DNA of 64,000 bases from contig JAHDHW010000001.1 of assembly GCA_020631105.1 (NCBI GenBank), positions 82,170-146,169 on the forward strand. Direction: 5' to 3'. Numbering within the stretch: the first letter of the stretch is position 1; each line of letters starts with the position of its first letter. The stretch comes from Saprospiraceae bacterium (GTDB lineage Bacteria > Bacteroidota > Bacteroidia > Chitinophagales > Saprospiraceae). The notes below the pieces were generated by a model. That model saw only the letters and a list, made by a program, of their open reading frames with translations. It was not told where the DNA came from and ran no database searches. Positions 35,830 to 45,667 of this stretch are shown piece by piece. The translations under genes were made by a program, and so were the position numbers.

Positions 35830-36993
35830 TTATTTTGAATTGAAAGACTTAAGATAAAGTTCTGCGATTTTTGCTTCGTCAAAATCACTAGCTCTGTCTA
35901 ATCCTTTTGTTTCTATTGTTGACCTCAATTTATTATCTGTTAATAATTGAGATAAGCCTTGGGCTAGTAATTCAACTGATCCCACCGGGTAAAGCATCCC
36001 ATACTCACCTAACTCCAAATCTGATGTAAGTTGTTTTTGCAAATCAGAGTCCGGGCTAATGATTTCCCTGGGCCCTGAGATACAATCAGAGGATAAGACC
36101 GCCGTTTTGCATGCCATCGCTTCAATAATAATATTTGGCAAACCTTCCCACTCGCTGGACAAGACCATGATAGTGGATCTTGCTACATAAGCGAAGGGGT
36201 TCTGCTGGAAGCCTACAAAATGTATTCGACTGTGAAGGTTTAAGTTTGCTGATTGTTGTTCTAACTCATTCCGCAGGTCACCATCCCCGAGGATAATTAA
36301 TTCTGCATTAGCTTGTTCATTCGCTATTTTAGAAAAAGCATTTATCAGATCATCGATCCTTTTACCTTTCACCAATCGTCCAACTGAAATGATGTATTTT
36401 TTATTTGAGTCAAATTCAAAACCCTCAGCTTGTTCTTTTGCCTTAAGCGCAATGGCTTTTAAATCATGTGGATTGTGTATCGCTATATGCTTAGGATGAT
36501 TAGCCAATCCCAGGTATTCATCCAGGTCTAATTTCATCGTCTCACAAATAGAGATAACTGAATCTGCTCCAGTAAAAATTTTTTTATAGAGCCACTTGGA
36601 AATGACTTTAATCGGCCAGGGTTTATGTTCAAAATTTATTCTGGAATGTATCACAATCTGTGCGTGATGCTGACTACCCAACCATTTAGCAATAACATTA
36701 ATAAAGCTTGCTCTCAAAAGATGGCTTTGAATAATCTGCCCCTCTTTTTTTATTGATTGCTTTAGGCGCCAGGCACAAACGAATAAATAAGGAAACTTAA
36801 GCGGTCCGTTTTCCAGCGACTCATATGTCGTCAGATACTTAGACGGAACTCCAAGAGGAAGATCATAAAATCGTTCTTTTTCGATCATTATCAACTCCAG
36901 CGACTTTTCTTTTCGCTTGAATCTTTCGACCAGGGTAAGGACCACCTTTTCGGCGCCTCCTGAAGTCAAAGAATTGATAAATACAGAAATCAT
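35830..36993 (-). CDS. Glycosyltransferase family 4
   Basis: 387-residue GT-B enzyme. The N-terminal loop is LTSGGAEKVVLTLVERF and the donor half has ISVGRLVKGKRIDDLI and SSEWEGLPNIIIEAMACKTAVL, containing the EX7E motif. The gene starts on the base next to the stop codon of the upstream GT4, so the two are translationally linked. Cytosolic face of the inner membrane expected. Sugar specificity is not deducible. Confidence 0.92.
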   Translation of the reverse strand: MISVFINSLTSGGAEKVVLTLVERFKRKEKSLELIMIEKERFYDLPLGVPSKYLTTYESLENGPLKFPYLFVCAWRLKQSIKKEGQIIQSHLLRASFINVIAKWLGSQHHAQIVIHSRINFEHKPWPIKVISKWLYKKIFTGADSVISICETMKLDLDEYLGLANHPKHIAIHNPHDLKAIALKAKEQAEGFEFDSNKKYIISVGRLVKGKRIDDLINAFSKIANEQANAELIILGDGDLRNELEQQSANLNLHSRIHFVGFQQNPFAYVARSTIMVLSSEWEGLPNIIIEAMACKTAVLSSDCISGPREIISPDSDLQKQLTSDLELGEYGMLYPVGSVELLAQGLSQLLTDNKLRSTIETKGLDRASDFDEAKIAELYLKSFNSK

Positions 36994-38142
36994 TTATTGA
37001 AGATTTGTTACCTCACTAAGTGAAGCAGTGTTTTTTTGTTTGTCTAAGGCTTCATTATTCATCAATTGTTGATACAACCGATAATAATCTTTTTTCATCC
37101 GATCCAGGGTAAAAACGGAGTGGATACGATGTTGACCATTAGCTCCAAACTTTACCCTTAGTTCCTCACTCTTACTTAATATATTCAGGCTTTCAAATAA
37201 GCTATCTGTATCTCTTTGTGGTATCAGATAACCTGTATCATTATTGATCACCAATTCTTTAGTCCCTCCTCCATCACTTGCAATAACGGGTTTACCCAAA
37301 ACCATATATTCCATAATAGAGTTCGAAATTCCTTCCGTATAAGTAGCTAATACTCCTATATCAAAAGTATTGACGAGTGACTCAACATTATGTACCATAC
37401 CTGTAAAAAGAATCCGATCACGATGATGAGTAGGCACCATTGCCTTAAATCGCTCGAGATTAGGGCCATCTCCAATGGCAAGGAAGGTCATATCTTTTCG
37501 CTGGTCCAAATAACGAATTGCTGCTTTCAGATAAGTTTCGTAGTCTTTCCGATCAAAAAAAGCCCCTACCATTCCGGTGATCATTCCATCAGGAATCTGA
37601 TATTGTTCTCTTACAGATTGTTCGTCCTCCAGTGTCTCAACTCTCCGAAAGTCAAAGCCATTATAAAAACAAAAACTTTTATGCTTGGGTGCTTCGTACG
37701 CTGACAAACCAGCCTTGGAATTCCCAACCACCGCATCACAAAATGGAAAAATCAATTTTGATCTCAACCATCTGCTATCCCGCCAACTCAGGTTTTCGGG
37801 AGCATCTGCAATACTCGCGTTAATGAATTTAATCCCTAATAACTTTACAGTTGGAATAGCATAAATCGAAGGCATCGTCCCCCAGGAATGAACAATATCT
37901 GGTTGTTCTTTCTGGCAAATTTTAAAAAACCGCCAAAAGACTCTTGGGTCCTTTTTGGGTTTACGCTCCAGGTAATAAATAGGTAAGCCCATATCATGAA
38001 TCTCCTGATACTCTACCTTTTTCGAAAAAAGTACGAGCGCCAATTCGATATCATCATACTTTGCAAACCCTTTCAATAATTCAATCAGACGACGTTCACG
38101 GCCGCCCTTGACCAGGCTGTCAATTAACATTAATACTTTCAT
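36994..38142 (-). CDS. Glycosyltransferase family 4
   Basis: 382-residue GT-B enzyme. It opens MLIDSLVKGGRERRLIELL, typical of the GT4 acceptor loop. The donor half shows GMVGAFFDRKDYETYLKAAI, FLAIGDGPN and TYTEGISNSIMEYMVLGKPVIA, the EX7E region. It lies 19 bp after the epimerase gene and abuts the next GT4, so all are in the leftward export/assembly operon. Specific linkage unknown. Confidence 0.92.
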   Translation of the reverse strand: MKVLMLIDSLVKGGRERRLIELLKGFAKYDDIELALVLFSKKVEYQEIHDMGLPIYYLERKPKKDPRVFWRFFKICQKEQPDIVHSWGTMPSIYAIPTVKLLGIKFINASIADAPENLSWRDSRWLRSKLIFPFCDAVVGNSKAGLSAYEAPKHKSFCFYNGFDFRRVETLEDEQSVREQYQIPDGMITGMVGAFFDRKDYETYLKAAIRYLDQRKDMTFLAIGDGPNLERFKAMVPTHHRDRILFTGMVHNVESLVNTFDIGVLATYTEGISNSIMEYMVLGKPVIASDGGGTKELVINNDTGYLIPQRDTDSLFESLNILSKSEELRVKFGANGQHRIHSVFTLDRMKKDYYRLYQQLMNNEALDKQKNTASLSEVTNLQ

Positions 38143-38161
38143 AAGTGTAGGCTTTATTACC

Positions 38162-39244
38162 TTAAGCCCGACGCTTAGAAAGCTGCATGCTCGCCTCAGC
38201 AGATAGAATCATTTCACTAAGAATACGCTCAATATCATATTCATACTGGAAGTCCGGATAATGGTTTTTGAATTTACTAATATCCGAAACGTACCACATG
38301 TGGTCACCAATTCTGGCATCATCCGAAAGGGTATAATTTAACTTATAACCAGCTATTCTTTCAATCCCCTGAATGGCTTCGATCATCGAAATATTGGAAT
38401 GTCTCGATCCTCCGATATTATAAACTTCTCCCGGGCGAGGGTTTTTATAGTATTCCCAAAAAGCGTTAATTAAATCAACACTATGGATATTATCTCTTAC
38501 CTGTTTTCCCTTATATCCAAAGATGGTATAAGGTTTTCCACTGAGGGCACACTTAATTAAGTAAGCCAGAAATCCATGTAATTCTGCACCTTGATGAGTA
38601 GGTCCGGTTAAACAACCTCCACGAAACGCGACAGTATTCATTCCAAAATACTTCCCGTATTCCTGCACCATAATATCTGCTGCTGCTTTACTTGCACCAA
38701 ATATGCTATGCTTACATTGGTCAATAGACATATGCTCGTCGATTCCTTCTTTGAAGTATGGATGTGACTCGTCTACTTCCCATCGGGTTTCCTTTTCTAC
38801 TAAAGGCAAAAAGTTAGGTGTGTCACCATAAACCTTATTGGTACTCGTAAATATAAAAGCTGCTTCCGGGCAGTTTCGTCGAGTAAACTCCAGTAAATTT
38901 AATGTACCATTGGCATTTACAGTAAAATCAGTAAATGGTTCTCGAGCAGCCCAATCATGTGAAGGTTGTGCTGCCGTATGAATAATCACTTTGATATCTG
39001 TTTTATACTCCAGGAAAACTTGTTCCAATTCTCGAGTATCTCTAATATCAATGTTATAATGTTTAAAATTATCTAGCTCTCTTTGCAGCTTATTTTGCAT
39101 AGGTTGAGTACTAGCGTCGGCACCGAAGAAATAACTTCGCATGTCGTTATCTATTCCAACTACCATAAAACCTTGTGCATGAAAAAACTTGCAGGCTTCG
39201 CTGCCGATAAGGCCGGATGAACCGGTGACGATTGCAATTCTCAT
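38162..39244 (-). CDS. CDP-paratose 2-epimerase-like SDR enzyme
   Basis: 360-residue extended SDR close to the CDP-tyvelose/CDP-paratose 2-epimerase group: [15 protein letters not shown] and [17 protein letters not shown]135 (TSTNKVYG) is in the Ser/Thr position. The usual catalytic Tyr of the YxxxK motif is Phe (F182, with K186, IFGASK). The related C2-epimerases work by transient oxidation, so loss of the Tyr could still be compatible with some chemistry. Together with RfbF it points to CDP-sugars. It is between the flippase and GT4 genes. Confidence 0.8.
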   Translation of the reverse strand: MRIAIVTGSSGLIGSEACKFFHAQGFMVVGIDNDMRSYFFGADASTQPMQNKLQRELDNFKHYNIDIRDTRELEQVFLEYKTDIKVIIHTAAQPSHDWAAREPFTDFTVNANGTLNLLEFTRRNCPEAAFIFTSTNKVYGDTPNFLPLVEKETRWEVDESHPYFKEGIDEHMSIDQCKHSIFGASKAAADIMVQEYGKYFGMNTVAFRGGCLTGPTHQGAELHGFLAYLIKCALSGKPYTIFGYKGKQVRDNIHSVDLINAFWEYYKNPRPGEVYNIGGSRHSNISMIEAIQGIERIAGYKLNYTLSDDARIGDHMWYVSDISKFKNHYPDFQYEYDIERILSEMILSAEASMQLSKRRA

Positions 39245-39312
39245 AAAATGTTTAGTTTTTTATTCGTTTGGAAGGACCAATAAAAGCAAGCGCTAGTATT
39301 GCTACGAATGAA

Positions 39313-40677
39313 TTATTTACCCCAGATTCCCTTATCCCGGAGTAACAGAATTTTTCTTACTTGTATAGGAGACAAGATTATCAGGGGTATCATAGAACAA
39401 ATAGTACCTAAAACAATACCAATTGTTCCTAATCCAAGGTTTTTGGCGAAAAAAATCGACAGGGGTATATTTATTACACTGGCTAAAATCCAGGCATACA
39501 TTTGAACTCTTATTTTTCCAGTACCATTCAAAATCAGGTTAAATAAATTCACCCAATTCGTCAGCGCAATAGATAAAGCAACTGCTACGGTTAAAAGAAT
39601 TGGAATATCTACTTCATCTTGCAGCCATAAACTAAAAACCTGAGGAGATATGATAATCATCAGAACAGAGAGTAAAACAGTGCCGAACCAAATTTTTATT
39701 ACGGTCCAGACAGTATTTTTCATCCATTCCATTTCGCCTTTTTTGTATGCTTCAAGGCTAGCTACCCAAAGTTGATTCGTCAGGATCACAAATAGCATTA
39801 AGAAAATCGATAGATATTTATAAGCTGCTTCGTACTTTGTCACCTCCTCCGGCGCTACAACCCCAGCAATCAGAATATTATTTGTTTGGTGAATAATCAC
39901 CATGGCGATCTTAATAATAAAAAACTGCACTCCAAGTGAAAATAGACTTTTGAAGTAATCCCTGCGTACGTAGCGAAGCGAAGGTTTCCAGGCTCGAAAG
40001 GATCGGTGAAAATAAAATATCCCAACGATTAGAGGGACAAAAGCAAAAGTCAGGGTTTTCGCGCCTCCAAACAACAATAAGGAATCTTCTGTAAAGTACA
40101 TCAGCGCAATGATGATCACCAAAAAAGAACCTTTTGTCAATAATTGGAAGAAATCGACAATGGCTGTCCTCTGTAATGAGTAGAAAATCTGGTAAATCAT
40201 AGAAGAGACAAAGTTGACCGCAAAAGCGGCGAAAATCAACATGGCCAAAATAGCGATTTCTCCTTGCATCCCGGCCTCTTCAACATTCAACCAATCAACC
40301 CATGGTAACACAAAACAGAATGGAATGAAAATAATTGCTAAACCCGAGAAAATACTACCAATCGCGAAATAGGCCGTACTCACATATCCTTTGGCTCGTT
40401 CATCATCTTCTTCTGCAATAGACTCTCCCAGGCGATTTCGCAAACCATTTCCAATACCAATATCTAGCTCCGCAAACCAATCTATGATCGAAGTCAGGGT
40501 CAGAAAAATACCAAACTTACTTACGCCAAGGTATTCGATAGACAAAGGGAAATATGCAAAGCCGATAAGAACGCCGAGCCCTCTAAAAAGGATGGCCATA
40601 AGGATGTTTTTACGTGCCGTTACCGTACGTTTATGCCCTTGCTCTAGCTTAGCTTTTATTGTTTGGATAATTCCCAT
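39313..40677 (-). CDS. Wzx-type oligosaccharide flippase
   Basis: 454-residue membrane protein of the MOP/MATE exporter superfamily with about 12-14 hydrophobic helices and no soluble domain. Opening segment NILMAILFRGLGVLIGFAYFP is typical of polysaccharide Wzx/RfbX proteins. It should flip undecaprenyl-linked repeat units to the periplasm. Its start overlaps the end of the polymerase gene by 22 bp, implying coupled expression of flippase and polymerase. Confidence 0.88.
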   Translation of the reverse strand: MGIIQTIKAKLEQGHKRTVTARKNILMAILFRGLGVLIGFAYFPLSIEYLGVSKFGIFLTLTSIIDWFAELDIGIGNGLRNRLGESIAEEDDERAKGYVSTAYFAIGSIFSGLAIIFIPFCFVLPWVDWLNVEEAGMQGEIAILAMLIFAAFAVNFVSSMIYQIFYSLQRTAIVDFFQLLTKGSFLVIIIALMYFTEDSLLLFGGAKTLTFAFVPLIVGIFYFHRSFRAWKPSLRYVRRDYFKSLFSLGVQFFIIKIAMVIIHQTNNILIAGVVAPEEVTKYEAAYKYLSIFLMLFVILTNQLWVASLEAYKKGEMEWMKNTVWTVIKIWFGTVLLSVLMIIISPQVFSLWLQDEVDIPILLTVAVALSIALTNWVNLFNLILNGTGKIRVQMYAWILASVINIPLSIFFAKNLGLGTIGIVLGTICSMIPLIILSPIQVRKILLLRDKGIWGK

Positions 40678-42074
40678 AAATGATTTCTGGTAGACATATT
40701 AAGCAATGGATGTTGTCCATTGCTTGCAATATCCAGCTCACGTAATCTTTGGCCAATTCCCATATGCATTGCATACAGTAAACTCAGGTATTCCGGCAAC
40801 AAAAAAGTATTCGTCAGATTACCTACGCCAAATAATAAGGCGACCAAAAAGGGTATTGCAAAGACCAAGCTAGATTTGATCAGTCCACCAAAATAAATTA
40901 TGGCTGCGATGATAAACGCCGTAAAAGCAAGAAAGGCCAATAGGCCATAAAAAAACATGGTTGAGAAATAACCACTATGAAAATCTCCGGTAATTCCAGT
41001 TGCACGATCCCGATCGTGTGTTATCCGGAGCATACTGTAATAGTAGGTTTCATTATCTTTTCCTCCAAACCCAAAAATTGGTTTTTTACCAACATTACCA
41101 ATTGCAGTGGCATAATACCCGGCCCGACTATTAACGGGCTCAGAAAGGCGCTGGCGAACCAAAGTGGAGTTCATGATCTCGTAACGGAAACTCAAAAATA
41201 CAACTATCAATATTGCTATTCCAGCAAGTCCTGTTGCAATAAGTTTGGACCATGCAATCCGTTCGATCTGCGTAAAATAAATTGCCGAAACCAATATTAA
41301 AATCAACCAACTCATCCGCTGAAAAGAAAAGAGTACCCCCAGCGCAAACAAGCCATAAAGTGCATGCTTGCGCCAATCATTTCGAAAGGTAATTAAGACC
41401 CATGCAAGGGTAATGATAATATAGTAAGAGTGTAAATATTCGTTATTAAATAGACCATTCGAACGTAGTGTGGAACCAAAAGCTATTCGCTGATCTCCGA
41501 CTCTGAGAAACATAGGATCCAGCGTAAACTGGATGATCGCCACAACACTCGTCATTACTGCTCCAATAATCAGTGACATCCCGATAATGCGTAATGTTTC
41601 TTTGTTAGCCATAACCCGAACGCAATACATCATCAATAAAAAATTAATCGCATAAATTGCGTTAGTTATTAATTCAGGTACTCCAATCTGATCGGCATGA
41701 TAGACTTGAGAAGCAATGACTAAAAGAGCGTAAAGATAGATCAGGATTTTAAACCAGGGCATATTCCATCCAAACCTTAACTGAACTTCCTTAGTAGGAA
41801 AAACTAAATGCCTGAAAACGAAAAAAGAAAACAAGAGAAATAAAAACCGGTCTGGTTGAATTTCAAAAAAGGAAACCCCCGGAATCGCAAAGGTCAAACG
41901 CTCATGGATATTACATCCAAGAATAAAAAAGGATAAAAAAAAGAGCTCAAGTTTAAAAGGACTGGTACTTCGATATACCAAAGCCCCCGCAATGATTGCC
42001 GCTAGTAATAGGAAGGCATTAAAGTAAATGCCCGCCATCTCGGGTAATGCAACTTCTAAAAATTCCTGATTCAC
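40656..42074 (-). CDS. O-antigen ligase/polymerase-like membrane protein (Wzy-like)
   Basis: 472-residue protein with about 11-12 membrane helices and a large periplasmic loop around FGFGGKDNETYYYSMLRITHDRDR, the layout of Wzy/WaaL proteins. A conserved Arg/His-rich loop fits the Wzy_C (O-antigen ligase) family. It sits next to the Wzx and Wzc-like genes, so polymerase is the better guess than ligase. It is 13 bp downstream of the Wzc-like gene. Confidence 0.82.
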   Translation of the reverse strand: MNQEFLEVALPEMAGIYFNAFLLLAAIIAGALVYRSTSPFKLELFFLSFFILGCNIHERLTFAIPGVSFFEIQPDRFLFLLFSFFVFRHLVFPTKEVQLRFGWNMPWFKILIYLYALLVIASQVYHADQIGVPELITNAIYAINFLLMMYCVRVMANKETLRIIGMSLIIGAVMTSVVAIIQFTLDPMFLRVGDQRIAFGSTLRSNGLFNNEYLHSYYIIITLAWVLITFRNDWRKHALYGLFALGVLFSFQRMSWLILILVSAIYFTQIERIAWSKLIATGLAGIAILIVVFLSFRYEIMNSTLVRQRLSEPVNSRAGYYATAIGNVGKKPIFGFGGKDNETYYYSMLRITHDRDRATGITGDFHSGYFSTMFFYGLLAFLAFTAFIIAAIIYFGGLIKSSLVFAIPFLVALLFGVGNLTNTFLLPEYLSLLYAMHMGIGQRLRELDIASNGQHPLLNMSTRNHLWELSKQ

Positions 42075-42087
42075 TAATTATTGTTTT

Positions 42088-44508
42088 CTAAGAAACTGAA
42101 CGCTTAAAGGTTGGCCACTTCATCATCTTTTTCGTTTCTTCCCCACCTTCTTCTGAATAACTTTGCGTCGGAATAAATTTCTTTCCTGCATCATTGAATA
42201 CAATGAAAGGATTTTCCATCTCTCCTTTTTCCATTAAAGATTGAAGTTCATCTAGCTGCTTGAGCTTCACCTTGCTTTTACGCACCACGAACATATTGAC
42301 ATCTGTATACTGAGATATCAACAAATAATCTGCTACTAAGCCAATCGCCGGCGCATCGATTATCACATAATCATATTCATACTTAAGAGCAGTTATTAAT
42401 GTTTTCAATCGCGCATTAGAAAGTATTTCATGAGGATTGTTTTCCGCATTACGGGTAGGTATAAAATATAAGTTAGGGACTAACTTATGCTCCAATGTGA
42501 TTTGATCAGCGTTGATAGAGGCATCTGTCAGATAAGTTTTCAGATCTACTTTATCCTGAAGATTCATACCTTTAAAGAGCGTAGGAACTCTAAAGTTCAA
42601 ATCCAGGATCAAAGTCTTTTTACCTGATTTCGCATAATTAGCAGCCAGGTGTAAAGCACAAAAAGTTTTTCCTTCTCCTTGTCCGTAGGATGTCCAGCCA
42701 ATTACATTTTTTTCGGGGTCAGAAACAAGGAAGTGTAAGTTAGCACTTAGGCTTCTGAAGGTTTCATCTTTTGGCCAATCAGGCTTATAGTTTGAGAGTG
42801 TTGATAAGGCTGAGTTAAAACTTCCCACTTGATGAAGTAAAGGGACTTTAGCGTAATCTTCAACTTGCCCGGCGCTTTGGATATTCTCCAGAGATTGATC
42901 AGAGAAAATAATCCCGATTAGGGGAATCAATAATCCAACAATAAAAGCCAGGGCCATTATCAATAATTTCTGAGGGGCGACTGGTCCATCTCCTACCTGA
43001 CGAGGTTGATCTACAATTTTCGTATCCGAAATGGCCTCTGCACGGGCAATAGCTGTTTTTGCTAATTCTTGATTCAGGTAATTATATAAATTTCCGTAGA
43101 GCGTATTATCTCGTTCAAAATTGACCAGTCGTTGCTCATTGACCGGTAATTGACTAATAGTTGATTCCAATCGTGCAATTCTTTGATTACGGTCATTCAG
43201 TTTGAGTGACTCTGTATTAATCAGGTTTTGAATTGTTTCCTTTAACGCATTACGAGTGCTTTGTAATTGTTCATCAATGAGCACAAGATCATAACTCTTA
43301 GCTCCTTTATAAAATGCCAGGCGTGTCTTTTCCGTATTAAGTCGCTTAAGTTCGAGTAAATTCTCACTTAATAATGGATCATTAATTCCAGCAACAGAAG
43401 GGGCAACAATTTTATCTATTGCCTCAGAATCATTAATATATTTAAGGAGAGAACGATAGTACTTTACATTTAAGCTTAGCTGGCCTTTATCCATTTCCAG
43501 CTTTTGTAATTGATCAAGTGTATTAGATGCGGTTCTAGTTAAATCAACTGCATTAGACCCTTGCTTAAAATCTTGAAGTATTCCCTCAGCTTTAGAGAGC
43601 GAATCCGAAATACTGGCTAGTTGCTCCCGAATAAAAGCTTCTTTGCTTGCAGCAACTTCGTTCCGTTCATTTAACTCTCGATTGATAAAAGATTGAGAGA
43701 GGCTATTTAAAAAAGCAATCTCTTTCTCTGGTGACTGACCTGTAATATTGAGTGTCATTATACTGGCCTGGATATCTACTTGCTCTACTTTTAATCGTTC
43801 GTGGTAGTCATTTGCAAGGCCTGTAGTGCTATGCAATTGAAAAAACAATCGCTGATCCGCAAAATCAGAAGTACTTACTTTATAGTTTGGTTTTCTAATT
43901 GTAAAATGAAAATACGGATGTGAGATAGCATCTCCGAATCGAAATTTCTTGGAAAAATTAAAGGACTCTTTAATTTCTCTGTTGGTATCCGTCGAAGGAT
44001 TAGATACTGAAAACTCATCTGCTTCAATCAGTAAGTTGAATTTGTCCCCTCCTAATAATTCTACCTCAAAACGAGCACCATAGAGTTGTGCACTATCTTC
44101 GTTCATCGTTACCTCAAATGGAAAAAAACCAAAAGACTCCGTGGTTTGAAGTCCTTTTCGGCTATGGTAGGACACCCCAAACGGCAGGTTTTTCAGCGCT
44201 TGTTCGATCAGCGAATAAGATTTTAAAATAGCAATCTCATTATAAAGATTCTTTTCTGTTTCTATCAAGCCTACCCCTCCTTCAATGTACTTATTCTGCC
44301 CTAACTGGCGGTTTTTACCAGAAGGATCCAATAACAGACTTGTACTCACCTCGTATTGCGGAGTAGCTATCTTCGTATATAGATATCCGATAGTGAGACA
44401 GGCTAGCAAGCTTGCCAAAAAATACCATTTCTGATCGAAAATTTTCGTGACGAGGTTTTTGATATTGATCTCGCCAACATTTCTTGTTTTTACTGGATCC
44501 ATGCCCAT
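42088..44508 (-). CDS. Wzc-like polysaccharide co-polymerase with C-terminal BY-kinase-type ATPase
   Basis: 806-residue inner-membrane protein. A Wzz chain-length domain lies between two membrane helices (near residues 33-52 and 510-530), with a long periplasmic coiled-coil. The cytoplasmic ATPase has Walker A G609-QGEGK-T615 (K614), a Walker A' LILDLNFR where the second Asp is Asn (D636, N638), and Walker B D718 (YVIIDAP). The tail after residue 770 has one Tyr (Y784) instead of the usual cluster. So polymer-length control is likely, but tyrosine autophosphorylation is uncertain. It lies between wza and wzy. Confidence 0.92.
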   Translation of the reverse strand: MGMDPVKTRNVGEINIKNLVTKIFDQKWYFLASLLACLTIGYLYTKIATPQYEVSTSLLLDPSGKNRQLGQNKYIEGGVGLIETEKNLYNEIAILKSYSLIEQALKNLPFGVSYHSRKGLQTTESFGFFPFEVTMNEDSAQLYGARFEVELLGGDKFNLLIEADEFSVSNPSTDTNREIKESFNFSKKFRFGDAISHPYFHFTIRKPNYKVSTSDFADQRLFFQLHSTTGLANDYHERLKVEQVDIQASIMTLNITGQSPEKEIAFLNSLSQSFINRELNERNEVAASKEAFIREQLASISDSLSKAEGILQDFKQGSNAVDLTRTASNTLDQLQKLEMDKGQLSLNVKYYRSLLKYINDSEAIDKIVAPSVAGINDPLLSENLLELKRLNTEKTRLAFYKGAKSYDLVLIDEQLQSTRNALKETIQNLINTESLKLNDRNQRIARLESTISQLPVNEQRLVNFERDNTLYGNLYNYLNQELAKTAIARAEAISDTKIVDQPRQVGDGPVAPQKLLIMALAFIVGLLIPLIGIIFSDQSLENIQSAGQVEDYAKVPLLHQVGSFNSALSTLSNYKPDWPKDETFRSLSANLHFLVSDPEKNVIGWTSYGQGEGKTFCALHLAANYAKSGKKTLILDLNFRVPTLFKGMNLQDKVDLKTYLTDASINADQITLEHKLVPNLYFIPTRNAENNPHEILSNARLKTLITALKYEYDYVIIDAPAIGLVADYLLISQYTDVNMFVVRKSKVKLKQLDELQSLMEKGEMENPFIVFNDAGKKFIPTQSYSEEGGEETKKMMKWPTFKRSVS

Positions 44509-44601
44509 TGATTTTTACGCATTACGGTCGGGGGAACAATATGCTTATACTCTAAAAAGTGACAATGGGTGCAAAAAAGTGTGGAAAAATTAGGGATATT
44601 T

Positions 44602-45426
44602 CTACTTTATAAAGAGACTTAGGATTAAAGCTCCAACAGAAATACCTGAGATTATGATTCCAGTCGAGTTAGAACCTACTTCTCGTGATTTCTTACGGGA
44701 AGGTTCAACATAGACTACATCATACGGTTGTATATAATAATAGGGGGAATAAAGAAACTCTGAACGACTCATATTCAAATAAATGGATTCAAGCCCTGCA
44801 TCTGTTTCTCTGAGAATTTTTATTTTTTTTCGGTTAGCAAAGTCTGTAAAGTCGCCTGCCAAACCAATAGCATCAAGTATAGTATTTCTGTCATTATACA
44901 GGTAGTGCATACCCGGATTATTAACCTCACCGATAACCGTAATTCTGCTATTCGCCATTTTTACGTTGGTAGAGGCAAACTTTAGATAAGGTTTGTACGC
45001 CTCATCCAATGCTTCTTTTATTTGATCGGTTGTCAAACCTTCCACTTTAACCTTCTCCACTACAGGAAGGTTTACGAAGCCATTTTCATCAACTCCATAA
45101 GTATTGAAATAGATTGACGCAGGTTCGTAATTCATGTTCTGATTTACGGTATTATCATTTGCAAACTCCCGATTCAAAAACTGTTCAGTGCTTCCTTCAA
45201 AGGCATTAACCCGGATCATTAATTGATCGAAGGGTCTTATAGTATAAACTTTGTACTCCTGCAACTGAGAGGTGTACATTAATTTATCTGACTTGAAGTT
45301 ATCGGGTAAAGTCTCATTACCATTAATAGTAATCAACTCCTTGTGAGGAATACACGAAGGGCACAATACTGCTAATAGCAGTAAGCAAACAAAAAAACGG
45401 CCTGTCGTTGACAACGCTTGGTACAT
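44602..45426 (-). CDS. Polysaccharide export outer-membrane lipoprotein (Wza-like)
   Basis: 274-residue export protein. The signal peptide ends near C25 (LCPSC), a weak lipobox. A Poly_export domain (YTIRPFDQLMIRVNAFEG) and an SLBB-type domain (RITVIGEVNNPGMHYLYN) follow, and a hydrophobic helix ends the protein (TGIIISGISVGALILSLF). This matches Bacteroidota Wza proteins that pair with a Wzc. It is the first gene of the leftward export operon and is preceded by a structured 240-bp leader. Confidence 0.92.
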   Translation of the reverse strand: MYQALSTTGRFFVCLLLLAVLCPSCIPHKELITINGNETLPDNFKSDKLMYTSQLQEYKVYTIRPFDQLMIRVNAFEGSTEQFLNREFANDNTVNQNMNYEPASIYFNTYGVDENGFVNLPVVEKVKVEGLTTDQIKEALDEAYKPYLKFASTNVKMANSRITVIGEVNNPGMHYLYNDRNTILDAIGLAGDFTDFANRKKIKILRETDAGLESIYLNMSRSEFLYSPYYYIQPYDVVYVEPSRKKSREVGSNSTGIIISGISVGALILSLFIK

Positions 45427-45541
45427 GGTTCTTGATTTCAGTGGTAAACGGATCGGGTGTTACGAAGGCATGCTTATTATCAACATGCACAAAGAATGGA
45501 TGTGTTCTGCATAGTGTGTTATCCGTTAGTGGATCAAGAAC
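45427..45541 (-). promoter_or_regulatory. Structured 5' leader of wza with start-codon-proximal inverted repeat
   Basis: On the minus strand GTTCTTGAT (complement of 45533-45541) can pair with ATCAAGAAC (complement of 45428-45436), which ends one base before the wza ATG. A second nested pair, AACGGAT with ATCCGTT (45447-45453 and 45521-45527), continues the fold. The interior holds GCATG/CATGC. Pairing would hide the translation start. Promoter not identified; function inferred. Confidence 0.5.
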
Positions 45542-45561
45542 GATACCAAAATAATCAAACG

Positions 45562-45632
45562 AAAAAAGTGTTTTGTTAAGAAAAAAGTAAAATGGAAGGC
45601 CATTATACTCTAGGATGCTTAACAAAACACTT
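45562..45632 (-). terminator. msrA terminator or wza attenuator (15-bp inverted repeat)
   Basis: AAGTGTTTTGTTAAG (45566-45580) and its exact complement (45618-45632) are separated by 37 bp. On the minus strand the stem is followed by six T. It starts 36 bp after the msrA stop and lies 136 bp ahead of the wza start, so it can end msrA or attenuate the capsule operon. The 37-nt loop is unusually long. Confidence 0.6.
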
Positions 45633-45667
45633 CGCCGGTGTCCAATAAACCTTATAGAAGAATAAAA

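Noticed and set aside
45323..45625. 100-codon leftward frame across the wza leader
   Set aside because: It overlaps wza out of frame, has no family resemblance, and its sequence is explained by the inverted repeats of the leader. A leader peptide cannot be excluded but is not supported.
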